The translations under genes and the position numbers were made by a program. From assembly GCA_016213325.1 (NCBI GenBank), contig JACRAY010000026.1:62001-126000 (forward strand): DNA of 64,000 bases. Reading direction: 5' to 3'. The DNA is from Burkholderiales bacterium. GTDB taxonomy: Bacteria > Pseudomonadota > Gammaproteobacteria > Burkholderiales > Burkholderiaceae_C. How positions within the stretch are numbered: position 1 is the stretch's first letter; each line of letters starts with the position of its first letter. The notes below the pieces were generated by a model that saw nothing but the letters and a program-made list of their open reading frames with translations, was not told the origin of the DNA and searched no databases. This document shows positions 45,376 through 53,872 of this stretch, piece after piece.

Positions 45376-45888
45376 GTGAAATCCCCGCTGCCCCGCGCCC
45401 AGCCGCCAGCGTTCTCGCCCGTCGAGTTTCGCGCGGCGCTCGGCATGTTCGCCACCGGCGTCACCATCGTCACCGCGCGCACCGCCGACGGGCAAGTGGT
45501 GGGACTCACCGCCAATTCGTTCAACTCCGTTTCGCTCGACCCGCCGCTGGTGCTGTGGAGCCTGTCGCGCGCGGCCGGCTCGCTGCCGGCCTTCAGCACC
45601 GGCTCGCATTACGCCATCAACGTGCTGGCGGCGGACCAGAAGGCGCTGGCCGAGCGTTTTGCGCTGCGCGGCGCCGACCGCTTCCAGGGCGTGTCCTTCG
45701 ACGAAGGCATCGGGGGCGCGCCGCTGCTGCACGGCTCGGCCGCCACTTTCGAGTGCTTCAACCGCAGCCGTTACGAAGAAGGCGACCACGTGATCTTCGT
45801 CGGCGAGGTGGAACGCTGCAGCTGGCGGCCCGGCGCGCCCCCGCTGCTGTTCCACGGCGGGCGCTACTTCACCGAGCACCCCTTGTGA
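45376..45888 (+). CDS. Flavin reductase family protein
   Basis: The 170-aa protein is a flavin reductase domain: FRAALGMFATGVTIVTARTADGQVVGLTANSFNSVSLDPPLVLWSL, FAINVLA-type strand, and DHVIFVGEVERC. Such proteins supply reduced FMN or FAD to two-component monooxygenases. The partner could be the acyl-CoA-dehydrogenase-fold protein at 42209. Start GTG at 45376; the MarR gene overlaps its stop (GTGA). Confidence 0.9.
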   Translation: MKSPLPRAQPPAFSPVEFRAALGMFATGVTIVTARTADGQVVGLTANSFNSVSLDPPLVLWSLSRAAGSLPAFSTGSHYAINVLAADQKALAERFALRGADRFQGVSFDEGIGGAPLLHGSAATFECFNRSRYEEGDHVIFVGEVERCSWRPGAPPLLFHGGRYFTEHPL

Positions 45889-46310
45889 CCGACGCACGCT
45901 TCGTCCAGGGCTACCTCGGCTACCTGCTCGGGCAGGCCAACCATGCGCTGTTCAAGGACTTCGAGGCGCACGTGCGCGCCGCCGGCCTGAGCAGCATCGA
46001 ATGGCGCGTGCTCGCCACCCTGCAGGACAGCGACCCGTTGACCGTGAGCCAGCTGGCGCACGAGGTCCTGTCCAAGCAGCCCACCGTGACCAAGCTGGTG
46101 CAGCGCATGTGCGAGCAGGACTGGCTGCAGCTGCTGGCCGACCCCGCCGACCACCGCCGCACGCTGGTGGCCGTGACCCCAGTCGGCCGCAAGCTGGCTC
46201 GTCCCCTGGTGGCCAAGGCGCGCGCGCACGAGGCAGCCCTGCTCAGCAGCATGCCCGCGTCGGACCAGGCCGCGCTGAAGTCCTTGCTGGGCCGCATCGC
46301 CGGGCTCTAG
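45885..46310 (+). CDS. MarR family transcriptional regulator
   Basis: The 141-aa protein has the MarR winged helix: SSIEWRVLATLQDSDPLTVSQLAHEVLSKQPTVTKLVQRMCEQDWLQLLADPADHRRTLVAVTPVGR with the DxR wing motif (DPADHRR). It is coupled to the flavin reductase gene (GTGA) and likely binds the dyad at 45347-45364, repressing both operons until an aromatic ligand appears. NicR in the nicotinate cluster is of this family. Confidence 0.9.
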   Translation: MTDARFVQGYLGYLLGQANHALFKDFEAHVRAAGLSSIEWRVLATLQDSDPLTVSQLAHEVLSKQPTVTKLVQRMCEQDWLQLLADPADHRRTLVAVTPVGRKLARPLVAKARAHEAALLSSMPASDQAALKSLLGRIAGL

Positions 46311-46324
46311 CGCCACATCGCCCG

Positions 46325-47221
46325 ATGGTCCAACGCAAGGAACACCTCGACACGTTCGCCGTGTCCACGCTGCTGGCCTGCTGCCTCTTCTGGGGCTTCC
46401 AGCAGGTCCTGATCAAGACGACGGTAGTCGAAGTGCCGCCCCTGTGGCAGGCTGCGCTGCGATTCGCCGGCGCCACTGTCCTGCTGGCCCTGTGGTGCGC
46501 GGTGCGCCGGGTGCCGCTGTTCACGCGCGACGGCACGCTGCGCGCGGGGCTCCTGGCCGGGCTGCTGTTTGCGGGCGAGTTCAGTTGCATCTACCTGGGG
46601 CTGCGCGACACCACGGCGTCGCGCCTCACGGTGTTCCTCTACACCTCGCCGTTCGTGGTGGCGGTGCTGCTGCCGCGCTTCGTGCGCTCGGAGCGGTTGC
46701 GCGCTGTCCAGTGGGCCGGGCTGGTGATCGCCTTCCTGGCGGTCGCGGCCGCCTTCAGCGAGGGCTTCACCGGCGCCGCCACGCCCAGGCAGTTGCGCGG
46801 CGATGCGCTGGCGCTGGCCTCGGGCGTGCTGTGGGGACTGACCACGCTGGTGATCCGCGCCTCGGCGCTGGCCACGGCCAGCGCCGAAAAGACGCTGATG
46901 TACCAGGTGGCGGTGACGGCGGTCGTCGCACCGCTGCTGTCACTGGGGCTTGGCGAGTCCTGGTCGCTCGACTACCCGGCATGGGCCTGGGGCTCGATCG
47001 CCTTGCAGACCGCCGTAGGCGCCTTCGCCAGCTACCTGGCCTGGATGTGGCTGCTGCGGCACTACCCGGCGACGCTGATGTCGTCGTTCACGTTCCTGAC
47101 GCCGGTGTTCGCGCTGGTGTTCGGCGTCGCCCTGCTGGGCGAGCCGCTGACCCTGCAACTCGTGCTGGCGCTTGCGGGCGTGGCCGCGGGCATCGTGCTG
47201 GTCAACCGGAAACGGCCGTGA
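46325..47221 (+). CDS. EamA/DMT family transporter
   Basis: The 298-aa protein has about 10 membrane helices in two EamA repeats (VSTLLACCLFWGFQQVLIKTTVVEVPPLWQAALRFAGATVLL and the second half LALASGVLWGLTTLVIRASALA). It is an inner-membrane carrier, probably an exporter, and follows marR by 14 bp, so it likely belongs to the MarR operon. Substrate unknown. Confidence 0.88.
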   Translation: MVQRKEHLDTFAVSTLLACCLFWGFQQVLIKTTVVEVPPLWQAALRFAGATVLLALWCAVRRVPLFTRDGTLRAGLLAGLLFAGEFSCIYLGLRDTTASRLTVFLYTSPFVVAVLLPRFVRSERLRAVQWAGLVIAFLAVAAAFSEGFTGAATPRQLRGDALALASGVLWGLTTLVIRASALATASAEKTLMYQVAVTAVVAPLLSLGLGESWSLDYPAWAWGSIALQTAVGAFASYLAWMWLLRHYPATLMSSFTFLTPVFALVFGVALLGEPLTLQLVLALAGVAAGIVLVNRKRP

Positions 47222-47939
47222 CCGGCGGGGCTTCGTAAGCCCACTCCGGGCGGTCACGTTCGCTGTCCAGCACCAGCATGTGGCGTCCGCGGAACGGCAC
47301 TTCCACGGCGGCTCGCGGCGCATGCAGGCCGGCGTCGAGCAGTGCAAAGTCGTCGAGGAAAGCCATCAGGGACGCGGGCAGCACGATGCTGCCGTCGGAA
47401 CACGCCTTGCCCAGCCCACGTTCGGTGCGCCGGTCGGTGGCGCAGGCACGCAGGCGCATGGCGAGCAGCGCGCCATCGCGCGTGGCGCGCCGGGCGCGTT
47501 GCCAGCCGAAGTCATAGATGCCGCTCGCGCGCTCGCGGCCCTGGTGCTCGTACACGCCTTGCGGCGTCTCGAAGTGCTCCGGCCGCACCGGCCCGCCCGT
47601 GGACACCGGCGTGGCACCGAGCAACTGGTAGCTGCCCGGGCTCAGGCGCCACATCAGCAGCGCGGCCTGCACTTCGGGGCTGGCGTCGACCACCAGCAGG
47701 TACTGCGGCTCCAGCAGCGAGCGGCGGTTCGACATCAGGTGCATCTCGGCCATGCCGGCGTACAGGTGGCCCTCGTTGGCCGGCAGGTCCAGCCGGACAT
47801 CGACGCGGCGGGCAAAGGCCTCGCCCACTTCATGCGGCGTGTAGATCGGCGTTGCCGCTGCGCTGAAGGGGGCGGCACAGGCGGCCGCTGCCGCGAGCAA
47901 CAAGCGGCGCCGGGGCATGGGGGAATCGAAGGCAGCCAT
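47202..47939 (-). CDS. L,D-transpeptidase-like protein with substituted active site
   Basis: The ~245-aa product has a twin-Arg-like signal (MPRRRLLLAAAAACAAPFSA) and a YkuD-like domain (YLLVVDASPEVQAALLMWRLSPGSYQLLGATPVSTGGPVRPEHFETPQGVYEH). The catalytic motif usually reads SxGC(I/V)R(I/L)P; here it is SDGSIVLPASLMAFLDDF, so Cys is Ser and Arg is Val. It is either an inactive homologue or uses Ser as nucleophile. It overlaps the exporter gene convergently by 20 bp. The ATG at 47939 is the best start; 47966 and 47918 are alternatives. Confidence 0.65.
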   Translation of the reverse strand: MAAFDSPMPRRRLLLAAAAACAAPFSAAATPIYTPHEVGEAFARRVDVRLDLPANEGHLYAGMAEMHLMSNRRSLLEPQYLLVVDASPEVQAALLMWRLSPGSYQLLGATPVSTGGPVRPEHFETPQGVYEHQGRERASGIYDFGWQRARRATRDGALLAMRLRACATDRRTERGLGKACSDGSIVLPASLMAFLDDFALLDAGLHAPRAAVEVPFRGRHMLVLDSERDRPEWAYEAPPVTAVSG

Positions 47940-48035
47940 GAAGCTGCATTCTTCGGGAGACCCCACGGCGGACCTTGCCCCAAGTCAAACTTGCGGGCCG
48001 GCTGCCGCGCGCGCCGCGCGGCACCTTGACCTGCG

Positions 48036-49136
48036 TCAGGCGGGCATCCCGGCCTGGTGCGGCTTGCGCACTTCAATGACCGCCGGCGCGGCCGCTTCGC
48101 CGGCCTGCTCGGCTGTGACCAGCTGGTCGAAAGTCCGGCGGAAATGCGCAAGCGCCGCGTCGGCCGCCACAGCCAGCATCTGGAAGCTGGGGTCGGCGTC
48201 CAGCACCTTCTGCTGCGCCTCGATCAGGTGCTTGTCTTCCATGAAGCCTTCGATCAGGCTGGCGTGCAGCGAGCGCGAGATGTTGGCGTCGCCAGCTTCC
48301 CAGTTGTTCAGGTAGACCCAGAAGAAGTGCGTGGTGCGGCGCGTCTGAGGCGTCATGAACTGGCAGTTGCGGTACTCCCGGGTGCCTTCACGGTTGCCCT
48401 GCTCGCTGCCGCTGCCCGCCGGCGAGAACATCGACTCCAGGAAGAAGATGCCCGGGATGTGCATGCGGCCGATGTTGCGGCGGTCGACCGGCTTGCCTTT
48501 CAGGTGCGCCGGCAGCACCTTGTTGTGGAACGGCGGCGGCGGCGCGTCCATGTGCCAGCGCTCCACGCGAAAGCCGTCGGGCAGGCGCTCCACCGACACC
48601 GGTTTCGTGACGTACGCGTACTCTTCCGAACCGCCCAGCGTTTTCGTGTGCACGAAAGCCAGATGCGCAAAATCGGCCAGGTTGTCGACGATCAACAGCC
48701 AATTGGCGTCGTAGTGCATGTAGTCGGGCACGCCCTTCCACTGGGGGTCGCGCAGGTAGGGAAAGTCGATGATGTCGTCGGGGTTGGCGCGGGCCGGGTC
48801 GCCCATCCAGATCCAGATGAGGTGATCTTTCTCCACCACGGGAAAGCTGCGCACGCCCAACTTGGCCGGCACCACCTCTTGCCCGGGAATCTGGATGCAC
48901 TTGCCGCTGGGATCGAACTTGAGGCCGTGGTACATGCAGCGCACGCAGTCGCCTTCGCGCCGCCCCAGGTGCAGCGGCACGCCGCGGTGGCAGCAGCGGT
49001 CCTGCAGCGCCACGACCTTGCCCGACTCGGACTTGTAGAGCAGCACGGCCTGCTCGAGGATGGTGCGGGCCAGCAAGCGGCCGTCCAGCAGCTCATGGTC
49101 CCAGGCGGCCACGTACCAGCAGTTCTTCAGAAACAT
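48036..49136 (-). CDS. Rieske non-heme iron oxygenase, VanA-like
   Basis: The 366-aa protein is an aromatic-ring-hydroxylating or O-demethylating oxygenase. It has the Rieske cluster motif CCHRGVPLHLGRREGDCVRCMYHGLKF (CxH...CxxH) and the mononuclear iron site NLADFAHLAFVH. Length and the start MFLKNCWYVAAWDHELLDG resemble vanillate O-demethylase oxygenase (VanA). No reductase gene lies nearby. GGGAG precedes the ATG. It diverges from a LysR gene with a short dyad between them. Confidence 0.9.
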   Translation of the reverse strand: MFLKNCWYVAAWDHELLDGRLLARTILEQAVLLYKSESGKVVALQDRCCHRGVPLHLGRREGDCVRCMYHGLKFDPSGKCIQIPGQEVVPAKLGVRSFPVVEKDHLIWIWMGDPARANPDDIIDFPYLRDPQWKGVPDYMHYDANWLLIVDNLADFAHLAFVHTKTLGGSEEYAYVTKPVSVERLPDGFRVERWHMDAPPPPFHNKVLPAHLKGKPVDRRNIGRMHIPGIFFLESMFSPAGSGSEQGNREGTREYRNCQFMTPQTRRTTHFFWVYLNNWEAGDANISRSLHASLIEGFMEDKHLIEAQQKVLDADPSFQMLAVAADAALAHFRRTFDQLVTAEQAGEAAAPAVIEVRKPHQAGMPA

Positions 49137-49208
49137 AAAGTTCTCCCGCGATGGGGCGATGCTAGGCAGCACACGTCCCGCGATCAATGCGCGCGGCTGA
49201 CTTCTGCG

Positions 49209-49222
49209 TTCAGAATCCTGAA
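49209..49222. promoter_or_regulatory. Dyad TTCAG-N4-CTGAA before the LysR gene
   Basis: TTCAG (49209-49213) and CTGAA (49218-49222) are inverted with four bases between, two bases before the LysR ATG and about 75 before the oxygenase start. Candidate LysR binding site. Confidence 0.45.
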
Positions 49223-49224
49223 CA

Positions 49225-50112
49225 ATGAACTGGGACGACTTCGACGCTTTCTGCCAGGTGGTGGAACACGGCGGCTTCAGTGCCGCTGCGCGTGCACTGG
49301 ACAAGCCCAAGTCGAGCCTGAGCGCTGCGGTCACGCGGCTGGAGCAGCAGCTCGGCGCGCGGCTGCTGGAGCGCACCACCCGCCGGCTGCGCCTGACCGA
49401 CGCCGGCGAGTCGCTCTATCGCGACATCTCGCGCCCGCTGGCCCAGTTGCGTGAGCGCGCGGTGGACGCGATGGCGCAGGGCGAGAAGGTGCAAGGCACC
49501 TTGCGCATCGCGGCGCCCTACGAGTTCGGCGCCCATCACCTGGCCAGCGTTGCCTGCGCGATCATGGCGCAGCATCCGCAGCTCAAGGTCCACCTCGACG
49601 TCGAGCATGCGCGCGTGCCGCTCTTCGAGCGGCAGTACGACATCGTGTTCTCGGCGCTGGAGCACAGCCTGGCGCCGGCGACGGTCGTCACCAAGCGCGT
49701 CTATTCGCTGCAGCGGGGCGTCTTCGCAGCGCCGGAACTCGTCGCGCTGCATCCGGGCCTGGCTTCACCGGAGGACCTCGGTGCCATGCCTTTGCTCGCC
49801 GGCGCCGAGGACACCAGCTGGGCTTTCACCGCAGCCGAGGGCGCCGTGAGCGACATCGACGTGCGCACGCCGCGCCTGCGCAGCGGCAACGCCGAAGTGC
49901 GCCGGTCGGCCGCCGTCGCCGGGCTGGGCGTCGTGCGCGTCACGCGCACGTTTTGCGCCCAGCAGGTGGCCGAGGGCAAGCTGGTGCAGCTGCTGCCGCA
50001 CTGGGAGTGCGCGCCGCTCAAGATCCATGCGCTGCTGCCGGGGCGCCGGCTGGTGCCTGCCAAGGTGCGTGCATTCCTCGATGGGGTGGAGCGGGAGTCG
50101 CACCAGGGGTGA
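49225..50112 (+). CDS. LysR family transcriptional regulator
   Basis: The 295-aa protein has a LysR HTH (MNWDDFDAFCQVVEHGGFSAAARALDKPKSSLSAAVTRLEQQLGARLLERTTRRLRLT) and effector domain (GTLRIAAPYEFGAHHLASVACAIMAQHP). Divergent from the Rieske oxygenase across 88 bp; it probably controls that gene. Ends 12 bp before the convergent SDR gene. Confidence 0.92.
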   Translation: MNWDDFDAFCQVVEHGGFSAAARALDKPKSSLSAAVTRLEQQLGARLLERTTRRLRLTDAGESLYRDISRPLAQLRERAVDAMAQGEKVQGTLRIAAPYEFGAHHLASVACAIMAQHPQLKVHLDVEHARVPLFERQYDIVFSALEHSLAPATVVTKRVYSLQRGVFAAPELVALHPGLASPEDLGAMPLLAGAEDTSWAFTAAEGAVSDIDVRTPRLRSGNAEVRRSAAVAGLGVVRVTRTFCAQQVAEGKLVQLLPHWECAPLKIHALLPGRRLVPAKVRAFLDGVERESHQG

Positions 50113-50124
50113 CCGCCGCCCGCC

Positions 50125-50895
50125 TCACTGGCTCGCCGTGATCCCGCCGTCGATGTAGAGGACCTGCCCCGTGATGAAGCCGGCCGCTTCGCTCGCGAAG
50201 AACACCGCGGCGCCCGCGACATCCTGCGGCTCGGCCACGCGGCCCAGCGGGATGCGGGCTTTCAGCTGTGCGTAGGTGTCGGGGTTGTCCAGCCAGTGCC
50301 GCGCCATCTCCGTGCGCACGACGGTCGGCGCAATGCCGTTGACCCTGATGCCGTGCGGCGCGAGCTCGCACGCGTGCTGGCGAACCAGCATGACGAGGCC
50401 GCCCTTGCTGCTGGTATAGGCCGAGTAGCCGCGGCCGCGCAGGCCGAGCTGCGAACGCACCGACAGCAAGTGGATTTGCGAGCCGCCACGGCCGCCGGCT
50501 ATCTGGTGCTTCGCTGCAGCCTGCGCCAGGAACATGGCCGACTTCAGGTTCACGGCCAGCACTTCGTCGAAGGTTTCCTCGGTGACGTCGAGCAGCGACT
50601 GCTCGCGCTGCATGCCGACGCAGTTGACGAGGATGTCCAGCGCGCCGAAGCGCTCGCGCACGGCATCGACCGAGGCGCGGATGTCGGCGACCGTATGCGC
50701 GTCCATCGCCAGCCCCATGGCCTCGTGGCCCGCATCGCGCAGGTTGGCTGCGGCAGCCGCTGCTTTCGCTTCGTCGCGTCCCGACACAGCCACCTTGGCG
50801 CCCGCGCCCGCCAAGGCCCAGGCGATCGCCTGGCCGATTCCGCCGTAGCCCCCGGGTACATAGGCCACCTTGCCTTGCAGGTCGAACATCGGCAT
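50125..50895 (-). CDS. SDR family oxidoreductase
   Basis: The 256-aa protein is a classical short-chain dehydrogenase: GGYGGIGQAIAWALAGAGAKVAVSGRD at the cofactor site, NCVG, and the YxxxK active site in YSAYTSSKGGLVML. It ends with the typical GFITGQVLYIDGG. It is the last gene of the eight-gene RpiR-controlled island and would oxidise or reduce a hydroxyl on the imported substrate. Confidence 0.88.
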   Translation of the reverse strand: MPMFDLQGKVAYVPGGYGGIGQAIAWALAGAGAKVAVSGRDEAKAAAAAANLRDAGHEAMGLAMDAHTVADIRASVDAVRERFGALDILVNCVGMQREQSLLDVTEETFDEVLAVNLKSAMFLAQAAAKHQIAGGRGGSQIHLLSVRSQLGLRGRGYSAYTSSKGGLVMLVRQHACELAPHGIRVNGIAPTVVRTEMARHWLDNPDTYAQLKARIPLGRVAEPQDVAGAAVFFASEAAGFITGQVLYIDGGITASQ

Positions 50896-50896
50896 G

Positions 50897-51634
50897 TCAG
50901 TCCATCAAGAGGCCGCCATTGAGGTCGACGATCTCGCCGGTGATGAAACCCGCGAGCGGCGAGGCGAGGAAGCGCACCACATGCGCAAACTCCTCGGGCT
51001 CGCAGAAGCGACCGACCGGGATGTCGCGCAGCAGCTTCTGGCGCTGCTTCTCGGAGAGCTGTTCGGTGATCATCGGCGTCTTCACGTAGGCGGGCGAGAT
51101 GCCGTTCACCGTCACGCCGTGCGGCGCGAGTTCGCGCGCGAGCGAGAAGGTGAGCGAGGTGAGTGCGCCCTTGGACACGGAGTATGCGGTGCCGGCGGTC
51201 AGCCCGCCAGTCTTCGCCGCCAGCGAGCAGGTATTGATGATCCGCCCGAAACGCCGCTGCTTCATGGCCGGCATCACGCACCGGGCGAGGAAGAACGCGC
51301 CGTCCAGGTTGACGCCCAGCACGCGCCGCCACTCGTTCTCGTCGGTCGCCTCGGCCTTGTGGTTGGACAGGATGCCGGCGTTGTTGACCAGGATGTCGAC
51401 CTCCCCGAGCCGAGCCACGATATGCGCATGGCCCTCCCGCACTGCGGCAGCGGAGCGCACGTCGAACGAGAACGCCAACGCACCGGCACCCAGCGAGGCG
51501 GCCAGTGCCTCGTTGCGTTCCCGGTTGGTGTCGACCATCGCCACGCGGCAGCCGTCTTCCAGCAGGAAGCGCGCGGCGGCGATGCCCATGGTGCCGGCCG
51601 CACCGGTCAGCAGTGCGAGCCTGCCCTCAGGCAT
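50897..51634 (-). CDS. SDR family oxidoreductase
   Basis: The 245-aa protein has TGAAGTMGIAAARFLLEDGCRVAMVD, NNAG and active site YSVSKGAL, ending GFITGEIVDLNGGLLMD. It overlaps the upstream permease gene by 8 bases (ATG at 51634), and the next SDR follows 1 base after its stop, so all are one operon. Paired SDRs suggest two successive oxidations or epimerisations of a sugar-like substrate. Confidence 0.88.
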   Translation of the reverse strand: MPEGRLALLTGAAGTMGIAAARFLLEDGCRVAMVDTNRERNEALAASLGAGALAFSFDVRSAAAVREGHAHIVARLGEVDILVNNAGILSNHKAEATDENEWRRVLGVNLDGAFFLARCVMPAMKQRRFGRIINTCSLAAKTGGLTAGTAYSVSKGALTSLTFSLARELAPHGVTVNGISPAYVKTPMITEQLSEKQRQKLLRDIPVGRFCEPEEFAHVVRFLASPLAGFITGEIVDLNGGLLMD

Positions 51635-52550
51635 CGAGCACGCTCTTCTTGCCGAACAGGCCCCGCGACCGGAAGGTGACGACGGCGATGAACAGCAGGT
51701 ACATCGACAGCAGCGACCACTCCGACGCATAGGCACCGGTCAGGCCGACCACCATGCCGACCATCAGCCCCGCCAGCACCGCACCCCATAGCGAGCCGAC
51801 GCCGCCCAGCACGATGATCAGGAAGGCCGGCACCACGGCGTCGACGCCCACATGCGGCCGGATGCCCCAGATCGGCGCCATCACCACACCGGCCAGCGCC
51901 GCCAGCGCGACGCCGAGGGCGAAGACGAACAGGCGCAGCCGCGGCAGGTTGATGCCGAGCGCGCGCACCATTTCGCTGTCGTGCGCGCCGGCCTTGATGA
52001 TGGCGCCGTAGGGCGTTTTCTCCAGGAACAGCCAGAGCGCCAGGATCGCCACGATGGAAAAGCCGGCGGCAAAAAAGCGGTACTTCGAATACACCAGGTC
52101 GCCCAGCAGGAACGCGCCCGAGATCGCCTCGGGCAGCGGCAGCTGCTTCTCGGTGGAACCCCACACCAGCCGGATCGTCTCCTCGATCACCAGCGCCGCA
52201 CCGAAGGTGAGCAGCAGGCCGTACAGCGGGTCGCGCCCGTAGGTGCGCCGCATGCACAGCTCCAGCAGCATGCCGAACAGGCCGACGAATACCGGCGCCA
52301 GGAACAGCGCCACCAGGTAGCGCGTGGCCAGCGGCAGCGCCATGTAGGCCGACTGCAGCTCGGGCAGCCAGCCGAGCTGCGGCGTGACGAAGAACAGCGC
52401 GAAGTACATGCCCAGCGCGAACAGCGAGCCGTGCGCCAGGTTGATCGTCTCCATCACGCCGACGATCAGCATGAAGCCGAGCGCGATCAGCGCGAACAGC
52501 AGGCCGAGCGAGATGCCGTTGACCAGGTGGGGCAGCATCCGGCGCCGCAC
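51627..52550 (-). CDS. livH: LIV-type ABC transporter permease (LivH-like)
   Basis: The 307-aa protein is a branched-chain amino-acid/HAAT-type permease with about eight membrane helices: LVNGISLGLLFALIALGFMLIVGVMETINLAHGSLFALGMY, and AILALWLFLEKTPYGAIIKAGAHDSEMVRALGINLPRL. Its partner permease and ATPases are on the other side of the divergent promoter (57686-60796). Start GTG 52550; the binding-protein stop touches it. LIV-type importers also carry urea, amides, sugars acids and other solutes, so the name does not fix the ligand. Confidence 0.9.
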   Translation of the reverse strand: MRRRMLPHLVNGISLGLLFALIALGFMLIVGVMETINLAHGSLFALGMYFALFFVTPQLGWLPELQSAYMALPLATRYLVALFLAPVFVGLFGMLLELCMRRTYGRDPLYGLLLTFGAALVIEETIRLVWGSTEKQLPLPEAISGAFLLGDLVYSKYRFFAAGFSIVAILALWLFLEKTPYGAIIKAGAHDSEMVRALGINLPRLRLFVFALGVALAALAGVVMAPIWGIRPHVGVDAVVPAFLIIVLGGVGSLWGAVLAGLMVGMVVGLTGAYASEWSLLSMYLLFIAVVTFRSRGLFGKKSVLDA

Positions 52551-53852
52551 CTAGGCTTCGTAGCTCGGCGTCGCCTCGTAGCTTTCCAGCTTGCAGGCCG
52601 CGGGCGCCTCGCGGTCCACCACTTCTTTCGGGTCGATGTTCGACAGGATCTTGAAGATGTCGTCCTTCTCGGCCGGCTGGTCGTTGTACGCCGCCATGTA
52701 GATGGTCTGCTGGCACTGGTGCGTCACCGGGTCGATCCAGGCGTCGTGGTGCTGCAGCCGGTCGGCCGCCGTCATCCGGCGGCCCTCCAGCTTCTTGATC
52801 ACCGCGATGTTCTGCGTGGTCCCCGCCTCCTCCACGCAACGCAGCAGCTCGCGCGTGGCCATGTAGCCGTTGTGGTACACGTTGCCCGGCACGCGGATGG
52901 CCATGCCCGGGTACTGCTTCTGGTAGGCCGCGACGAACTCCCTCACCCCCGGCAGCGGCAGCCGCCAGTACCAGGTGGTGCCGAACACGCCGAAAATCGC
53001 ATCCGGCCCCAGCCCGTAGACGTCGGGCCAGTCCTGCTGGTTGTTGATCCACGCCATGGCCTGGTGCATCCTGAGCTGCACCACCTGCTGGCGCAGCGCC
53101 TTGATGTCGTCGCCGCCGACCGCCGTGGCGACCACCGCGGGCTTGATCTGCTGCACCTTCAGCAGGAAAGCCGAGAAGTCGCGCGTGTTCTGCGGCACCA
53201 GCAGTTCCTCGACGATGCGCCCGCCGTTGGCCTCCACCACGGCGCGCGTCGCCTTGGAGGTGTTGTGGCCCCACACATAGTCGTTGGTCAGCAGCAGCCA
53301 GTTGCGCCCGCTGGTCTTGATCGCGTTCTTCACGATCGCCTGGGAGAAGTTGGCGCCGTTGCCGTCCCACACGAACTTCACGCGGTGGCAGTCCTTGCCG
53401 GCCTCGGTGGGTGAGCTGGAGTTGGTGTTGAGGAAGATGGTGCCGTACTTCTGCGCCACCTGCGAGATCGCGTTGGCCACGCCCGAGTGCACAGCGCCGA
53501 TCAGGAAGGCAGCCTCGTTGCGCGTGATCATGCGCTCGGCCACGCGCGAGCCGGTGGCCGGCGTGGTCTCGGTGTCGATGTGGATCGCCTCGATGCGCCG
53601 GCCCAGCACGCCGCCGCGGTCGTTGAACTCCTTGATGGCCATCATGGCGCCCAGCCGCTCCTCGCCGCCCGAGGCGGCGTACTGGCCCGAGGCGTCCATC
53701 GTGAGGCCGATCACCAGCGGCTTCTTCTGCGCCGACTGCGCCCACGCGTGGTTGTGCTTCCAGGGGCCATAGAACGGGGCTGCCCCATACAACCCGGCGC
53801 CGGCCAGCGCGAGGGCGGACTGCTTCAGCAGGGAGCGACGGGTCGTGCTCAT
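52551..53852 (-). CDS. ABC transporter substrate-binding protein (LivJ/HAAT type)
   Basis: The 433-aa protein has a Tat signal peptide (MSTTRRSLLKQSALALAGAGLYGAAPF) and the type I periplasmic fold: KPLVIGLTMDASGQYAASGGEERLGAMMAIKEFNDRGGVLGRRIEAIHIDTETTP. It feeds the split LIV permease. Tat export implies folding in the cytoplasm, possibly with a cofactor or simply by signal choice. Its gene lies 1 base before livH. Confidence 0.9.
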   Translation of the reverse strand: MSTTRRSLLKQSALALAGAGLYGAAPFYGPWKHNHAWAQSAQKKPLVIGLTMDASGQYAASGGEERLGAMMAIKEFNDRGGVLGRRIEAIHIDTETTPATGSRVAERMITRNEAAFLIGAVHSGVANAISQVAQKYGTIFLNTNSSSPTEAGKDCHRVKFVWDGNGANFSQAIVKNAIKTSGRNWLLLTNDYVWGHNTSKATRAVVEANGGRIVEELLVPQNTRDFSAFLLKVQQIKPAVVATAVGGDDIKALRQQVVQLRMHQAMAWINNQQDWPDVYGLGPDAIFGVFGTTWYWRLPLPGVREFVAAYQKQYPGMAIRVPGNVYHNGYMATRELLRCVEEAGTTQNIAVIKKLEGRRMTAADRLQHHDAWIDPVTHQCQQTIYMAAYNDQPAEKDDIFKILSNIDPKEVVDREAPAACKLESYEATPSYEA

Positions 53853-53872
53853 GGATGTCTCCTTTTGGGGGG

